Positions 15,769 through 26,182 of a stretch of 58,291 nt of DNA are shown in pieces. Every line of letters begins with the position of its first letter. Within the stretch, counting starts at the first letter, position 1. The notes below the pieces were generated by a model, which was not told the DNA's origin, did no database searches, and was given only the letters and a program-made list of their open reading frames with translations. Source of the DNA: Prevotella sp. (GTDB lineage Bacteria; Bacteroidota; Bacteroidia; Bacteroidales; Bacteroidaceae); assembly GCA_017458005.1 (NCBI GenBank), contig JAFTGH010000065.1, forward strand, positions 1-58,291, read 5' to 3'. The position numbers were made by a program, and so were the translations under genes.

Positions 15769-18700
15769 ATGACAAAACGTAAACTTCAAAGCCAAGAAAT
15801 GGGACTATATCAAAGCCAATATGAGCATGACGCTTGTGGAGTGGGTATGATTGTGAATATCCATGGTAACAAGAGCCATGAATTGGTCGATCAAGCACTG
15901 CATGTGCTGGAGAACATGAGACACCGTGGTGCCGAAGTTGGTAAAGACGGTGACGGAGCCGGTATCATGGTACAGATTCCGCATGAGTTTATCCTATTAC
16001 AAGGAATCCCCGTACCTGAAAAGGGAAAATACGGCACTGGTCTGGTATTCCTGCCCAAAGAGGAACAGGCACAGCGTGATATCCTGAGCGTGATGATTGA
16101 GGAGATTGAACGTGAGGGACTCCAACTGATGCATTTGCGTAATGTGCCGACGAACCCGGAATGCCTTGGGAACTCAGCACTAAAGACAGAGCCCGCCATC
16201 AAGCAGATTTTCATCACGGGGGTTAGTGACGACAAAGTAGATAGTTTTGCGCGTACATTATATATTATACGCAAGAAGATTGAGCGTCGTGTTACCCATC
16301 AGGATTTCTACATCTGCTCATTAAGCAACACAAACATTATATATAAAGGCATGTTGTCGTCGATGCAGGTAAGACAGTATTTCCCTGATCTGACGAACCC
16401 CTATTTTACAAGCGGACTGGCGCTGGTGCACTCACGATTTAGCACAAACACATTCCCTACGTGGTCATTAGCCCAGCCTTTCCGCTTGTTAGCGCATAAT
16501 GGAGAGATCAACACCATCCGTGGTAACCGTGGTTGGATGAAGGCTAGGGAGAGCGTCTTAAGCAGTGAGACACTGGGAGATATCAAGCAGATCTCACCTA
16601 TCATCCAGGATGGGATGTCTGACTCTGCCAGTCTTGATAACGTACTGGAGTTCTTTGTCATGTCAGGACTTTCACTACCTCATGCCATGAGCGTGCTGGT
16701 ACCAGAGAGTTTCAATGACAAGAACCCGATATCCGAAGACCTGAAGGCTTTCTACGAGTATCATTCCATTTTGATGGAGCCATGGGACGGTCCTGCCGCC
16801 TTACTTTTCAGCGACGGACGTTTTGCTGGCGGCATGCTTGACCGCAATGGTCTCCGTCCTGCCAGATACACCATTACCAAGAGTGACACCATCATTGTGG
16901 CGAGTGAAGTGGGTGTGATGGACTTTGACCCGACAGAGATTGCGGAGAAGGGACGTTTACAGCCTGGAAAAATCTTGCTGGTTGACACTCAAGAGGGCAA
17001 GATATACTATGACGGGGAGATTAAGCAGCAGTTGGCTGCGGAGCATCCCTACAGACAGTGGTTGAGCACCAACCGTATTCAATTAGAGAAACTGAAGTCT
17101 GGACGACATGTGGAGAATGCCGTCGAGAACCTGTTGCAGAAAGAGATCCTGTTCGGCTATGGCGCCGAGGACATCGATGCCACGATTGTGCCAATGGCTG
17201 TCAACGGTCAGGAGCCGACAGCCTCCATGGGTAATGACACGCCACTTGCCGTACTGTCGGACAAGCCACAGACATTCTTCAACTATTTCCGCCAGCAGTT
17301 TGCCCAGGTGACAAATCCCGCCATCGACTCTATCCGTGAGGAACTGGTCATGTCGCTGACTGAGTATATTGGTCGCGTGGGCACTGGTATCCTGAATCCT
17401 GACGAGACAAACTGTAAGATGGTGCGTCTGCCCCATCCTATCCTGAACAACACCCAACTGGATATACTTTGCAATATCCGCTATAAGGGCTTTAACACCA
17501 TTAAACTACCCATCCTGTTTGATGGCACGAAAGGGGCTGACGGACTGCGTGATGCCCTTGAGTCATTATGCCATCAAGCGGAGAAATCCGTTGACGAAGG
17601 ATATAACTACATCATCCTCTCCGATCGGGAGGTTGACGAGACACATGTGGCGATTCCCAGTCTACTTGCCGTCAGTGCTGTACACCACTATCTAACCAGT
17701 GTCGGCAAACGAGTACAAACAGCACTTATTGTGGAGAGCGGAGAGATACGCGAGACCATGCATGCGGCTTTGCTGTTAGGCTATGGAGCGAGTGCGCTTT
17801 GTCCCTATATGACATTCGCCATTCTCGCCGACCTCGTGAAACAGCACAAGATACAGGAGGACTATGCTACTGCCGAGGCAAACTATATCAAGGCAGTGAA
17901 GAAAGGACTCTTCAAGATTATGGCGAAGATGGGTATCTCTACGATCCGCTCCTATCGTGGCGCTAAGATTTTCGAGAGCATCGGACTGAACGAGAGTCTG
18001 TTGAAGACCTATTTCGGAACAGAAGTCAGCACCATCGGAGGTATTGGACTGGAGAAGATTGCCAAAGACGCCATGGCACTGCATGACGCAGCCTACAACA
18101 AGAACACGACATTCCTACTCAACCAAGGACAGTTCCATTGGCGCAAAGACGGAATCAGACACGCATGGAATCCTGAGACCATAGCGACATTACAACTTGC
18201 CACAAGAACGGGGAACTATGAGAAGTTCAAGGAATTCTCCAAACTCGTCGATGAGAAGGAGTCACCTATATTCATCCGCGACTTCTTAGGACTCAAGATG
18301 AATCCTATCAACATTGACGAGGTTGAGCCAGTGGAGAATATCGTCAAGCACTTTGTGGCAGGTGCCATGTCGTTTGGCGCACTCTCCAAAGAGGCGCATG
18401 AGGCTATCTGTCTTGCCATGAACAAACTGGGAGCACGTTCCAACACAGGTGAGGGAGGAGAAGACTCCGAGCGTTTCCATGCCACTCTTGACGGCATCAG
18501 CCTAAGCAGTAAGACCAAGCAAGTGGCAAGTGGACGTTTCGGTGTGACGACAGAATATCTGGTAAACGCGGAAGAGATACAAATCAAGGTGGCACAAGGC
18601 GCAAAGCCTGGTGAAGGCGGACAACTACCTGGCTTCAAGGTTAACGAGGTCATCGCCAAGACTCGCCACTCCATACCAGGCATTAGTCTGATATCGCCTC

Positions 18701-20244
18701 CACCGCATCATGACATCTATAGCATTGAGGACCTTGCCCAACTGATCTTCGACCTGAAGAATGTCAATCCCAAGGCGGCCATCTCGGTGAAACTCGTCGC
18801 GGAGAGCGGTGTGGGAACTATCGCCGCTGGTGTGGCAAAGGCAAAAGCAGACCTTATCATTATCTCTGGTGCGGAGGGTGGTACCGGTGCAAGTCCTGCC
18901 TCAAGCATGCGTTTCGCAGGTATCTCTCCCGAGATCGGACTGAGCGAGACCCAGCAGACACTCGTCAAAAACGGGCTCCGCTCACAAGTAAGACTGCAAG
19001 TAGACGGACAGATCAAGACTGGTCGTGACATCATCCTGATGGCACTCCTTGGCGCTGAGGAGTTCGGTTTCGGAACAGCAGCACTCATTGTACTAGGATG
19101 TGTGATGATGCGCAAATGCAACCTGAACACTTGCCCGATGGGTGTGGCGACTCAGAATCCCGAGTTACGCAAGCATTTCATAGGGCGTTATGAGTATCTG
19201 GTCAATTATTTTACATTCCTTGCGCAAGAGGTACGAGAATACCTTGCAGAGATGGGATATAAGAGCCTGAACGATATCATAGGACATACGGAACTGATTG
19301 AGACCAAGTCTTCTGTACTTGACTTCTGCAGACTCCTGAAGAAAGAGGAGGGCACATTACACTTTACTGGCGACATCCATCAGCCTAGTGTTCCCCTTGG
19401 CATGCAGGGCACCATCCTTGACGAGCAGATGATCAATGCCTCCACCAAAGCGATAGAAAGTGGCGAGGAGGTGAATCTCGACTACGCCATCAAGAATACC
19501 GACCGTGCCGTTGGTGCCATGCTCTCAGGAACTATCGCCTTGAAACACGGAGAGGCAGGACTGCCTGACAACACTATCAATGTGAAGTTCAAAGGCTCTG
19601 CCGGTCAGTCGTTTGGCGCTTTCCTGACGAAAGGGATCTCCTTCAAACTGGAGGGTGAGACCAATGACTATTTCGCCAAAGGACTCAGTGGTGGACATAT
19701 TGCCATCCTGCCACCTACCCGAAGTAATTTTGCCGCAGAGGATAATATCATCGCAGGAAACACTGGACTTTATGGAGCCACGAGTGGCGAACTATACATC
19801 AACGGAAAGGTCGGTGAGCGTTTCGGTGTCCGTAACTCTGGCGCTATCGCCGTCGTTGAGGGGGCAGGTGACCATTGCTGCGAATACATGACTGGCGGTC
19901 GTGTGGTGGTACTCGGCGACACTGGTCGCAACTTTGCCGCTGGTATGTCGGGAGGTGTTGCCTACGTTTGGGACAAACACCATACCTTCGATTACTTCTG
20001 TAACATGGATATGGTGGAGATTAACCTCGTGGAAGACAGCGTTAGCAGGAAAGAACTGCATGAACTCATCCGCCAGCATTACCTATATACTGGCTCGAAA
20101 CTTGCACGCACCATGCTTGATGACTGGCAGCGTTACGTCGAGGACTTCATCCAAGTAGTACCCATTGAGTATAAGCGTGTATTACAAGAGGAGCAGATGA
20201 ATAAACTCCGTCAGAAGATCGCAGACATGCAACGTGACTATTAA
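15769..20244 (+). CDS. gltB: Glutamate synthase, large subunit
   Basis: A 1,491-residue enzyme that transfers the amide of glutamine to 2-oxoglutarate, giving two glutamates. The class II glutaminase domain has its nucleophile in HDACGVGMIVN (Cys23, exposed after propeptide removal). The central and FMN domains contain GGEDSERF, GEGGQLPG, GAEGGTGASPASSM, and the 3Fe-4S cysteines in CVMMRKCNLNTCPMGVATQ; the C terminus is the GXXGXXXG beta-helix. An in-frame ATG at 15799 would leave a shorter propeptide and is possible. It heads the rightward operon, partner of gltD. Confidence 0.96.
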   Translation: MTKRKLQSQEMGLYQSQYEHDACGVGMIVNIHGNKSHELVDQALHVLENMRHRGAEVGKDGDGAGIMVQIPHEFILLQGIPVPEKGKYGTGLVFLPKEEQAQRDILSVMIEEIEREGLQLMHLRNVPTNPECLGNSALKTEPAIKQIFITGVSDDKVDSFARTLYIIRKKIERRVTHQDFYICSLSNTNIIYKGMLSSMQVRQYFPDLTNPYFTSGLALVHSRFSTNTFPTWSLAQPFRLLAHNGEINTIRGNRGWMKARESVLSSETLGDIKQISPIIQDGMSDSASLDNVLEFFVMSGLSLPHAMSVLVPESFNDKNPISEDLKAFYEYHSILMEPWDGPAALLFSDGRFAGGMLDRNGLRPARYTITKSDTIIVASEVGVMDFDPTEIAEKGRLQPGKILLVDTQEGKIYYDGEIKQQLAAEHPYRQWLSTNRIQLEKLKSGRHVENAVENLLQKEILFGYGAEDIDATIVPMAVNGQEPTASMGNDTPLAVLSDKPQTFFNYFRQQFAQVTNPAIDSIREELVMSLTEYIGRVGTGILNPDETNCKMVRLPHPILNNTQLDILCNIRYKGFNTIKLPILFDGTKGADGLRDALESLCHQAEKSVDEGYNYIILSDREVDETHVAIPSLLAVSAVHHYLTSVGKRVQTALIVESGEIRETMHAALLLGYGASALCPYMTFAILADLVKQHKIQEDYATAEANYIKAVKKGLFKIMAKMGISTIRSYRGAKIFESIGLNESLLKTYFGTEVSTIGGIGLEKIAKDAMALHDAAYNKNTTFLLNQGQFHWRKDGIRHAWNPETIATLQLATRTGNYEKFKEFSKLVDEKESPIFIRDFLGLKMNPINIDEVEPVENIVKHFVAGAMSFGALSKEAHEAICLAMNKLGARSNTGEGGEDSERFHATLDGISLSSKTKQVASGRFGVTTEYLVNAEEIQIKVAQGAKPGEGGQLPGFKVNEVIAKTRHSIPGISLISPPPHHDIYSIEDLAQLIFDLKNVNPKAAISVKLVAESGVGTIAAGVAKAKADLIIISGAEGGTGASPASSMRFAGISPEIGLSETQQTLVKNGLRSQVRLQVDGQIKTGRDIILMALLGAEEFGFGTAALIVLGCVMMRKCNLNTCPMGVATQNPELRKHFIGRYEYLVNYFTFLAQEVREYLAEMGYKSLNDIIGHTELIETKSSVLDFCRLLKKEEGTLHFTGDIHQPSVPLGMQGTILDEQMINASTKAIESGEEVNLDYAIKNTDRAVGAMLSGTIALKHGEAGLPDNTINVKFKGSAGQSFGAFLTKGISFKLEGETNDYFAKGLSGGHIAILPPTRSNFAAEDNIIAGNTGLYGATSGELYINGKVGERFGVRNSGAIAVVEGAGDHCCEYMTGGRVVVLGDTGRNFAAGMSGGVAYVWDKHHTFDYFCNMDMVEINLVEDSVSRKELHELIRQHYLYTGSKLARTMLDDWQRYVEDFIQVVPIEYKRVLQEEQMNKLRQKIADMQRDY

Positions 20245-20277
20245 AGGTAATGAGGTAAAAAAGTAAAAAGGTAAGAA

Positions 20278-21630
20278 ATGGGAAATCCGAAAGCATTTTT
20301 AGAGATACACCGCCAAGAGGCGGGTTATCGTCCGATTCACGATAGAATCCATGATTTTGGCGAGGTGGAACAGACATTGAACACCCGTGAGCGAAGACTA
20401 CAGGCAAGTCGTTGTATGGACTGTGGCGTACCCTTCTGCCACTGGGCATGTCCCTTAGGCAACAAGCCACCAGAGTGGAATGACGCGCTGTATAAAGGTG
20501 ACTGGGAACTTGCCTATCGCCTACTCAATGCCACCAATCCTTTCCCAGAGTTCACAGGGCGCATCTGTCCTGCCCTCTGTGAGAAGGCTTGCGTATTGAA
20601 CCTCATTGAGCATGAACCCACCACGAACCGTGAGGATGAATGTGCAATTACAGAGGCTGCTTTTCGGGAGGGATATATCTCCGTACAGCAACCTGAGCGC
20701 AATGGCAAACGCGTTGCCGTTATTGGAGCCGGTCCCGCAGGACTTGCCGCCGCCAACGCTTTGAACCTTAAGGGGTATCATGTGACGGTCTTTGAGAAGA
20801 ACGAGGCTGCTGGTGGCTTGTTGCGTTATGGTATTCCAAACTTCAAACTCAACAAAGCGATTATCGACCGACGGATACGACTGCTGGAAGAGGAAGGTAT
20901 TGAGTTCCGCTATGGCGAGGCTGTCGACTATGCTGCTGTGTCACAGCAGCAAGCAGAACTGTACGACGCCATCATCATCGCCACTGGCACTCCTACAGCA
21001 CGAGACCTTAACATCCCAGGACGTGACTTGAAGGGAGTACACCTCGCACTCGAACTACTTTCCCAGCAGAACCGCGTCCTTGCTGGTATGGAGTTCACAA
21101 AGGACGAGCGTATCACCGCAAAGGGAAAAGATGTACTCGTCATTGGTGGCGGCGATACGGGCAGCGATTGTATTGGAACAGCACACCGCCAAGGGTGTAA
21201 GAGTGTCACACAGATCGAGATTATGCCTAAACCCGTAGAAGGACCTGTTGACCCGAAGAACCCATGGCCAAACTTCCCTCGGACACTAAAAACGACAAGT
21301 AGTCATGAGGAAGGGTGTGTCCGTCGCTGGAACATCAACACACTGGAGTTTCTTGGAAAAGACGGTAAGTTGACGGGAGTGAAAGTTCAAGAGATTGACT
21401 GGGAGACGAATCCCAATGGCGGTCGCCCCTTGATGGTGGAGAAAGGAGAGCCCGAGATTATCAAGGCTGAACTGGTCTTGCTCGCCATGGGATTCCTTAA
21501 ACCAGAGCACCCGCAATATCCCGAGAACGTCTTCGTATGTGGCGATGCCGCTAATGGTGCCTCATTGGTTGTACGCGCCATGGCAAGTGGTATTCAGACC
21601 GCAGAGAAAGTTAATAAATTCTTGATGTAG
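20278..21630 (+). CDS. gltD: Glutamate synthase, small subunit
   Basis: A 450-residue flavoprotein that passes electrons from NAD(P)H to the large subunit. The N-terminal iron-sulphur cysteines are in CMDCGVPFCHWACPLGN and CPALCEKACVLN. The FAD site is VIGAGPAGLAAANAL, and the NAD(P)H site VIGGGDTGSDCIG lies near residue 290; the C-terminal FAD motif ends VFVCGDAANG. It is 33 bases after gltB, across a spacer of AAAAAGGT-type repeats, and its stop directly abuts the dapF start. Confidence 0.95.
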   Translation: MGNPKAFLEIHRQEAGYRPIHDRIHDFGEVEQTLNTRERRLQASRCMDCGVPFCHWACPLGNKPPEWNDALYKGDWELAYRLLNATNPFPEFTGRICPALCEKACVLNLIEHEPTTNREDECAITEAAFREGYISVQQPERNGKRVAVIGAGPAGLAAANALNLKGYHVTVFEKNEAAGGLLRYGIPNFKLNKAIIDRRIRLLEEEGIEFRYGEAVDYAAVSQQQAELYDAIIIATGTPTARDLNIPGRDLKGVHLALELLSQQNRVLAGMEFTKDERITAKGKDVLVIGGGDTGSDCIGTAHRQGCKSVTQIEIMPKPVEGPVDPKNPWPNFPRTLKTTSSHEEGCVRRWNINTLEFLGKDGKLTGVKVQEIDWETNPNGGRPLMVEKGEPEIIKAELVLLAMGFLKPEHPQYPENVFVCGDAANGASLVVRAMASGIQTAEKVNKFLM

Positions 21631-22440
21631 ATGAGCAAGATAAAATTTACCAAGATGCACGGAGCAGGCAACGACTATATCTATGTCGACACCATGCAAT
21701 ATCCTATTTCCGATCCGTCTGCCCTATCAATCCAATGGAGTGACCGCCATCAGGGGATTGGCTCCGACGGTCTGGTACTGATCGGAGCGTCCACTGTACC
21801 TGAGGCGGATTTCTCCATGAGGATTTTCAATGCCGATGGATCGGAGGCGATGATGTGCGGGAATGCCTCCCGCTGTATTGGCAAATATCTCTACGAGCGA
21901 GGGTTGACAAGCAAAACAAGTATACGTCTGCTAACGCTCTCGGGTATCAAGACACTCCTCCTACATGTCAGCAACGGGATCGTAGATAGTGTCACTGTCG
22001 ATATGCTGGAGCCGACCTTGGAGGACGACAGACTCTATCAACCTACTGTGGGATTGGACGAAGGCACCTTCGTATCGATGGGCAACCCACATTATGTCAT
22101 CTTCACTGACGATGTTGACATCGTGGAGAAGAAAGGCAGGATACTGGAGCACCATCTCGCTTTCCCAGAGCGTTGTAACATAGAGTTTGCCAAGGTCCTC
22201 ACTGACGGAAGTATCCGGACACGTGTCTGGGAACGGGGAAGTGGTATCACCTGTGCATGCGGCACTGGAGCATGTGCCACCGCTGTTGCAGCGGCATTGA
22301 CAGGACGGGCTGGTCGACAATCAGACATCGTGATGGACGGCGGCACACTCCATATCGAGTGGAATGAGCAAGACCGACACGTCTACATGACAGGACCTGC
22401 AGCGTTTGTCTTCGATGGAGAAATAGACACAAACAATTAG
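21631..22440 (+). CDS. dapF: Diaminopimelate epimerase
   Basis: A 269-residue enzyme converting LL- to meso-diaminopimelate for peptidoglycan and lysine. The N-terminal [13 protein letters not shown] motif, the first active-site Cys in [13 protein letters not shown] and the second in [16 protein letters not shown] are present. The start codon immediately follows the gltD stop (TAGATG), so translation is likely coupled. Its place in a glutamate-synthesis operon is notable: the preceding step of the aminotransferase pathway uses glutamate as amino donor. Confidence 0.95.
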   Translation: MSKIKFTKMHGAGNDYIYVDTMQYPISDPSALSIQWSDRHQGIGSDGLVLIGASTVPEADFSMRIFNADGSEAMMCGNASRCIGKYLYERGLTSKTSIRLLTLSGIKTLLLHVSNGIVDSVTVDMLEPTLEDDRLYQPTVGLDEGTFVSMGNPHYVIFTDDVDIVEKKGRILEHHLAFPERCNIEFAKVLTDGSIRTRVWERGSGITCACGTGACATAVAAALTGRAGRQSDIVMDGGTLHIEWNEQDRHVYMTGPAAFVFDGEIDTNN

Positions 22441-22463
22441 TAGTAACACAAATACAAAAGATT

Positions 22464-24680
22464 ATGGAAACATTAAGATTTCAAGTAGTCGGCGAGGCTT
22501 TCAAGAAGAAGCCCCTCGACGTAAAGGCACCCACAGAGAGACCCGCAACCTATTTTGGTAAGAAAGTCTTCAATAGGGAGAAAATGTATAAATACCTGCC
22601 TAAGGATGTCTATGAGAAAATGATTGACGTGATGGACAACGGGGCACGACTCGACCGCCAGATTGCCGACTCTGTAGCCGCAGGCATGAAACAGTGGGCT
22701 ACCGAGAACGGTGTCACCCACTATACCCACTGGTTCCAGCCTCTGACAGAAGGAACGGCGGAGAAGCACGACTCGTTCATCGAGCACGACGGCAAGGGTG
22801 GCATGGTAGAGGAGTTTACTGGTAAACTGCTCGTCCAGCAGGAGCCCGACGCCTCTTCCTTCCCCAGTGGTGGTATTCGCTCTACCTTCGAGGCACGCGG
22901 CTATTCCGCATGGGATCCGACCTCGCCCGTGTTCATCATCGACGACACGTTATGTATCCCCACCGTATTCATCTCCTATAGTGGTGAGGCTCTCGACTAT
23001 AAGGCTCCCCTACTCCGTGCACTCCATGCCGTGAATGTGGCTGCCACTGACGTATGCCACTATTTCGACCCTGAGGTCAAGAAGGTCACTTCCAACCTCG
23101 GCTGGGAGCAGGAGTACTTCCTCGTGGACGAAGGACTCTATGCCGCTCGTCCTGACCTGCTGTTGACTGGTCGTACCTTGATGGGACATGACTCGGCAAA
23201 GAACCAGCAAATGGATGACCACTACTTCGGGAGTATCCCTGAGCGTGTGGCCGCCTTCATGAAAGAACTGGAGATTGTCGCCCTCGAACTGGGTATTCCC
23301 TGTAAGACACGTCATAACGAGGTGGCTCCTAACCAGTTTGAGTTGGCTCCTATCTTCGAGGAAACGAATCTTGCCGTCGACCATAACATGCTGCTGATGT
23401 CGGTGATGAAGCGTGTGGCTCGTAAACACGGATTCCGTGTACTGCTCCATGAGAAGCCGTTTGCTGGTATCAATGGCAGTGGTAAGCATAACAACTGGAG
23501 CCTGTCGACGGACAACGGCGTACTGCTCCATGCTCCTGGCAAAACCCCAGAGCAGAACCTGCGCTTTGCCGTTTTCATCGTAGAGACTCTGATGGGTGTC
23601 TATCGACACAATGGACTGCTGAAGGCAAGTATCATGTCAGCGACCAATGCCCATCGCCTTGGCGCTAACGAGGCTCCTCCTGCCATCATCTCCTCTTTCC
23701 TTGGCAAACAACTCTCCGAACTGCTCGACCATATTGAGAAGGCGGACAAGGATGATATCCTCTCGATGGCTGGCAAGCAGGGGATGAAGATGGATATTCC
23801 TGAGATTCCCGAACTGCTCATCGATAATACCGACCGTAACCGCACCTCTCCCTTTGCCTTCACAGGTAACCGTTTCGAGTTCCGTGCGGTAGGCAGTGAG
23901 GCAAACTGCGCTTCTGCTATGATAGCCCTTAACAGCGCTGTCGCTGAAGCCCTTGTGGATTTCAAGAAAAGAGTAGACGCACGTATCCCAGAACTGGAGA
24001 AGAAACTGGCAGGCACGGAACATACCGCCGTATTCCATGCCATCATTGATGTACTCCGTGAGGATATCAAGACCTGTAAACCCATCCGCTTTGACGGCAA
24101 CGGCTATAGTGACGAGTGGGTCCTGGAGGCTGAGAAGCGTGGACTCGATGTCGAGAAGTCATGTCCGAAGATCTTCGAGCGCTACCTTGACCCAGAGTCC
24201 ATCAGCATGTTCGAGGGATTGGGTGTGATGACCAAGAAGGAACTGGAAGCACGTAATGAGGTGAAATGGGAGACCTATACGAAGAAGATACAGATTGAGG
24301 CTCGTGTATTGGGCGACCTCTCCATGAACCATATCATCCCTGTTGCCACTCGCTATCAGAGCCAGTTGCTGAAGAATGTGGAGAACATGGCGGCTATCTT
24401 CCCTGCCGACAAAGCAGTGAGTCTGTCGGCACGTAACCTCAAACTGATTGAGGAGGTGGCTGAGCGTACTTCCTCCATCGAGCGTCAGGTAGAGGAATTG
24501 GTCAATGCGCGTAAACTTGCCAACAAAATTGAGGATGAGCACGAGAAGGCTATCGCCTACCATGACAAGGTAGAACCGAAACTCGACGACATCCGCTACC
24601 AGATCGACAAACTCGAACTGATTGTTGACGATGCCCTATGGCCACTGCCAAAGTACCGTGAACTATTGTTCATCCGATAA
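22464..24680 (+). CDS. glnN: Type III glutamine synthetase (GlnN)
   Basis: A 738-residue enzyme making glutamine from glutamate, ammonia and ATP. Length near 730 and the segments WFQPLTEGTAEKHDSF, KTRHNEVAPNQFELAPIFEE, LLHEKPFAGINGSGKHNNWS and NRTSPFAFTGNRFEFRA identify the GSIII family common in Bacteroidota, not the 470-residue type I. With gltB and gltD upstream it completes a GS-GOGAT cycle in one run. It follows dapF by 23 bases and ends before a clear terminator. Confidence 0.95.
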   Translation: METLRFQVVGEAFKKKPLDVKAPTERPATYFGKKVFNREKMYKYLPKDVYEKMIDVMDNGARLDRQIADSVAAGMKQWATENGVTHYTHWFQPLTEGTAEKHDSFIEHDGKGGMVEEFTGKLLVQQEPDASSFPSGGIRSTFEARGYSAWDPTSPVFIIDDTLCIPTVFISYSGEALDYKAPLLRALHAVNVAATDVCHYFDPEVKKVTSNLGWEQEYFLVDEGLYAARPDLLLTGRTLMGHDSAKNQQMDDHYFGSIPERVAAFMKELEIVALELGIPCKTRHNEVAPNQFELAPIFEETNLAVDHNMLLMSVMKRVARKHGFRVLLHEKPFAGINGSGKHNNWSLSTDNGVLLHAPGKTPEQNLRFAVFIVETLMGVYRHNGLLKASIMSATNAHRLGANEAPPAIISSFLGKQLSELLDHIEKADKDDILSMAGKQGMKMDIPEIPELLIDNTDRNRTSPFAFTGNRFEFRAVGSEANCASAMIALNSAVAEALVDFKKRVDARIPELEKKLAGTEHTAVFHAIIDVLREDIKTCKPIRFDGNGYSDEWVLEAEKRGLDVEKSCPKIFERYLDPESISMFEGLGVMTKKELEARNEVKWETYTKKIQIEARVLGDLSMNHIIPVATRYQSQLLKNVENMAAIFPADKAVSLSARNLKLIEEVAERTSSIERQVEELVNARKLANKIEDEHEKAIAYHDKVEPKLDDIRYQIDKLELIVDDALWPLPKYRELLFIR

Positions 24681-24846
24681 GAAAGACTAAAAGATTCAGG
24701 CAACTACTTCTTTTTTGGTTGTTTGAAGTTTGCGAAAGGCGAGTACAGAGCCATGCTTGCATGAGTTCTGACGAGCCGAAGTCAAACTCGAACGTGAGTT
24801 CAAGTTTGCGAAGGGCACCGACGCTGCGACAGCGTCGGGCCTTATT
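24681..24846 (+). terminator. Intergenic repeats and terminator after glnN
   Basis: CCGACGCTG (24818-24826) pairs with CAGCGTCGG (24830-24838), followed by GCCTTATTTTAT, which should end the gltB-glnN transcript. Upstream of it AGTTTGCGAAAGGC (24727-24740) is echoed by AGTTTGCGAAGGGC (24803-24816), and the stretch between has further imperfect inverted repeats, so a repeat element of about 90 bases may lie here. Confidence 0.65.
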
Positions 24847-25773
24847 TTATACATTACTCAACAACCAGCCAAGGTAGATCAGATAGCCGACGACCAACAC
24901 AGCACCCTCCCAACGCTCTACCGTATACTTGGTACGGGAGAAAAGCCATACCAGGACAACAGATCCGAGCATCATGCAGAGGTCGACCATCGTGATGCCT
25001 TGTATCTGCAATGGACTGATCGTTGCCGTGAGTCCCAATATCAACAGGATATTAAAGACATTGGAGCCGATGACATTACCAATGGCTATTGCCGACTGTC
25101 CTTTACGTGCCGCCACAACGCTCGTGGCAAGTTCTGGCAAAGAGGTACCGCCTGCGACAACAGTCAGTCCGACAACACCCTCATTGACACCTAACGCATA
25201 GGCTACCTCGGACGCTGAATCGACAAAGACATTACTGCCGACAACCAAAAGGGCAAGTCCCAGAATGACATACATGACACTTAACCACGGATTCATGGAC
25301 TTGACTTCCGTTTGCTCAGCCTCACCATTCTTTGCCTGCGATAAGGTATAATACATGAAGGCGGCGAAGCCTGCAAGCAGGACGACACCATCAAAACGAC
25401 CCAGGAACGAGTCGAAGGCGATAAGTATCAGCAACACGGAGGCTGCCACAGAGAAGGGGATATCCTTACGCACCGTACTCTTGCTAATCGTCATGGGGGC
25501 TACCATCGCAGCACAGCCCACGATGAGCATGGCGTTCATCGTATTGGAGCCCACCACATTACCAATCGCCATATCGGGTGTACCCTTCAATGCCGACACT
25601 AGACTGACGAACAGTTCCGGGGCGGAAGTTCCCGCTGCGACAATCGTCAGACCAATGATAATCTCTGGTATGTTCATACGGCGAGCCAAGGCAGAGGCTC
25701 CCTCCGTCAGGCGGTCTGCACCAAAAAGAACCATCGCCACACCTATTATAATTAAAAGGACATCAAATATCAT
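24847..25773 (-). CDS. Calcium/sodium antiporter, CaCA family
   Basis: A 308-residue inner-membrane protein of about 10 segments in two homologous halves. The alpha-repeat signatures are TIVAAGTSAPELFVSLVSAL with GNVVGSNTMN in the first half and TVVAGGTSLPELATSVVAA with GNVIGSNVFN in the second, as in YrbG-type exchangers. It exports Ca2+ or a similar cation in exchange for Na+ or H+. ATG 25773 overlaps the S4 gene by 11 bases; a longer frame starts at 25797. Confidence 0.9.
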   Translation of the reverse strand: MIFDVLLIIIGVAMVLFGADRLTEGASALARRMNIPEIIIGLTIVAAGTSAPELFVSLVSALKGTPDMAIGNVVGSNTMNAMLIVGCAAMVAPMTISKSTVRKDIPFSVAASVLLILIAFDSFLGRFDGVVLLAGFAAFMYYTLSQAKNGEAEQTEVKSMNPWLSVMYVILGLALLVVGSNVFVDSASEVAYALGVNEGVVGLTVVAGGTSLPELATSVVAARKGQSAIAIGNVIGSNVFNILLILGLTATISPLQIQGITMVDLCMMLGSVVLVWLFSRTKYTVERWEGAVLVVGYLIYLGWLLSNV

Positions 25774-26182
25774 CGTCGTCAAAATCAAATTCGCCAAAAC
25801 CCTCTAATGAAGGACCGATAAACTCATCCAGCGCGCGGCGTTCCTTCTTCGTAGGACGTCCCGTACCACGAGCACGATCGACAAAGCCACTGATACGGTT
25901 CATCTCCAACAGTTCATACTGGTCAGCGGGAGTGACATTCTCATAGACCTCAGGAATGAGTTTCGCCCCTACTCGCTGCTCTATCGTCTTCAGAATTTTA
26001 AAGGAATAGGTAACAGGAGGCTTACGGACACTAACGACCTCGCCCACCTTCACCATTCGGGAAGGTTTCACGTTCATGCCGTTCATCGTCACACGACCGT
26101 TCTTGATGGCATCAACGGCAATACTACGTGTCTTGAAGATACGTGCCGCCCACAACCATTTGTCAACTCTTGCTTCCTCCAT
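25763..26182 (-). CDS. S4-domain RNA-binding protein, HslR/Hsp15-like
   Basis: A 139-residue protein whose N-terminal S4 domain ([20 protein letters not shown], then [20 protein letters not shown]) is that of Hsp15, which binds stalled 50S subunits carrying peptidyl-tRNA. The C terminus is basic, then strongly acidic (EFDFDDDDI). It overlaps pth by 20 bases; both act on peptidyl-tRNA, which fits co-expression. Confidence 0.88.
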   Translation of the reverse strand: MEEARVDKWLWAARIFKTRSIAVDAIKNGRVTMNGMNVKPSRMVKVGEVVSVRKPPVTYSFKILKTIEQRVGAKLIPEVYENVTPADQYELLEMNRISGFVDRARGTGRPTKKERRALDEFIGPSLEGFGEFDFDDDDI

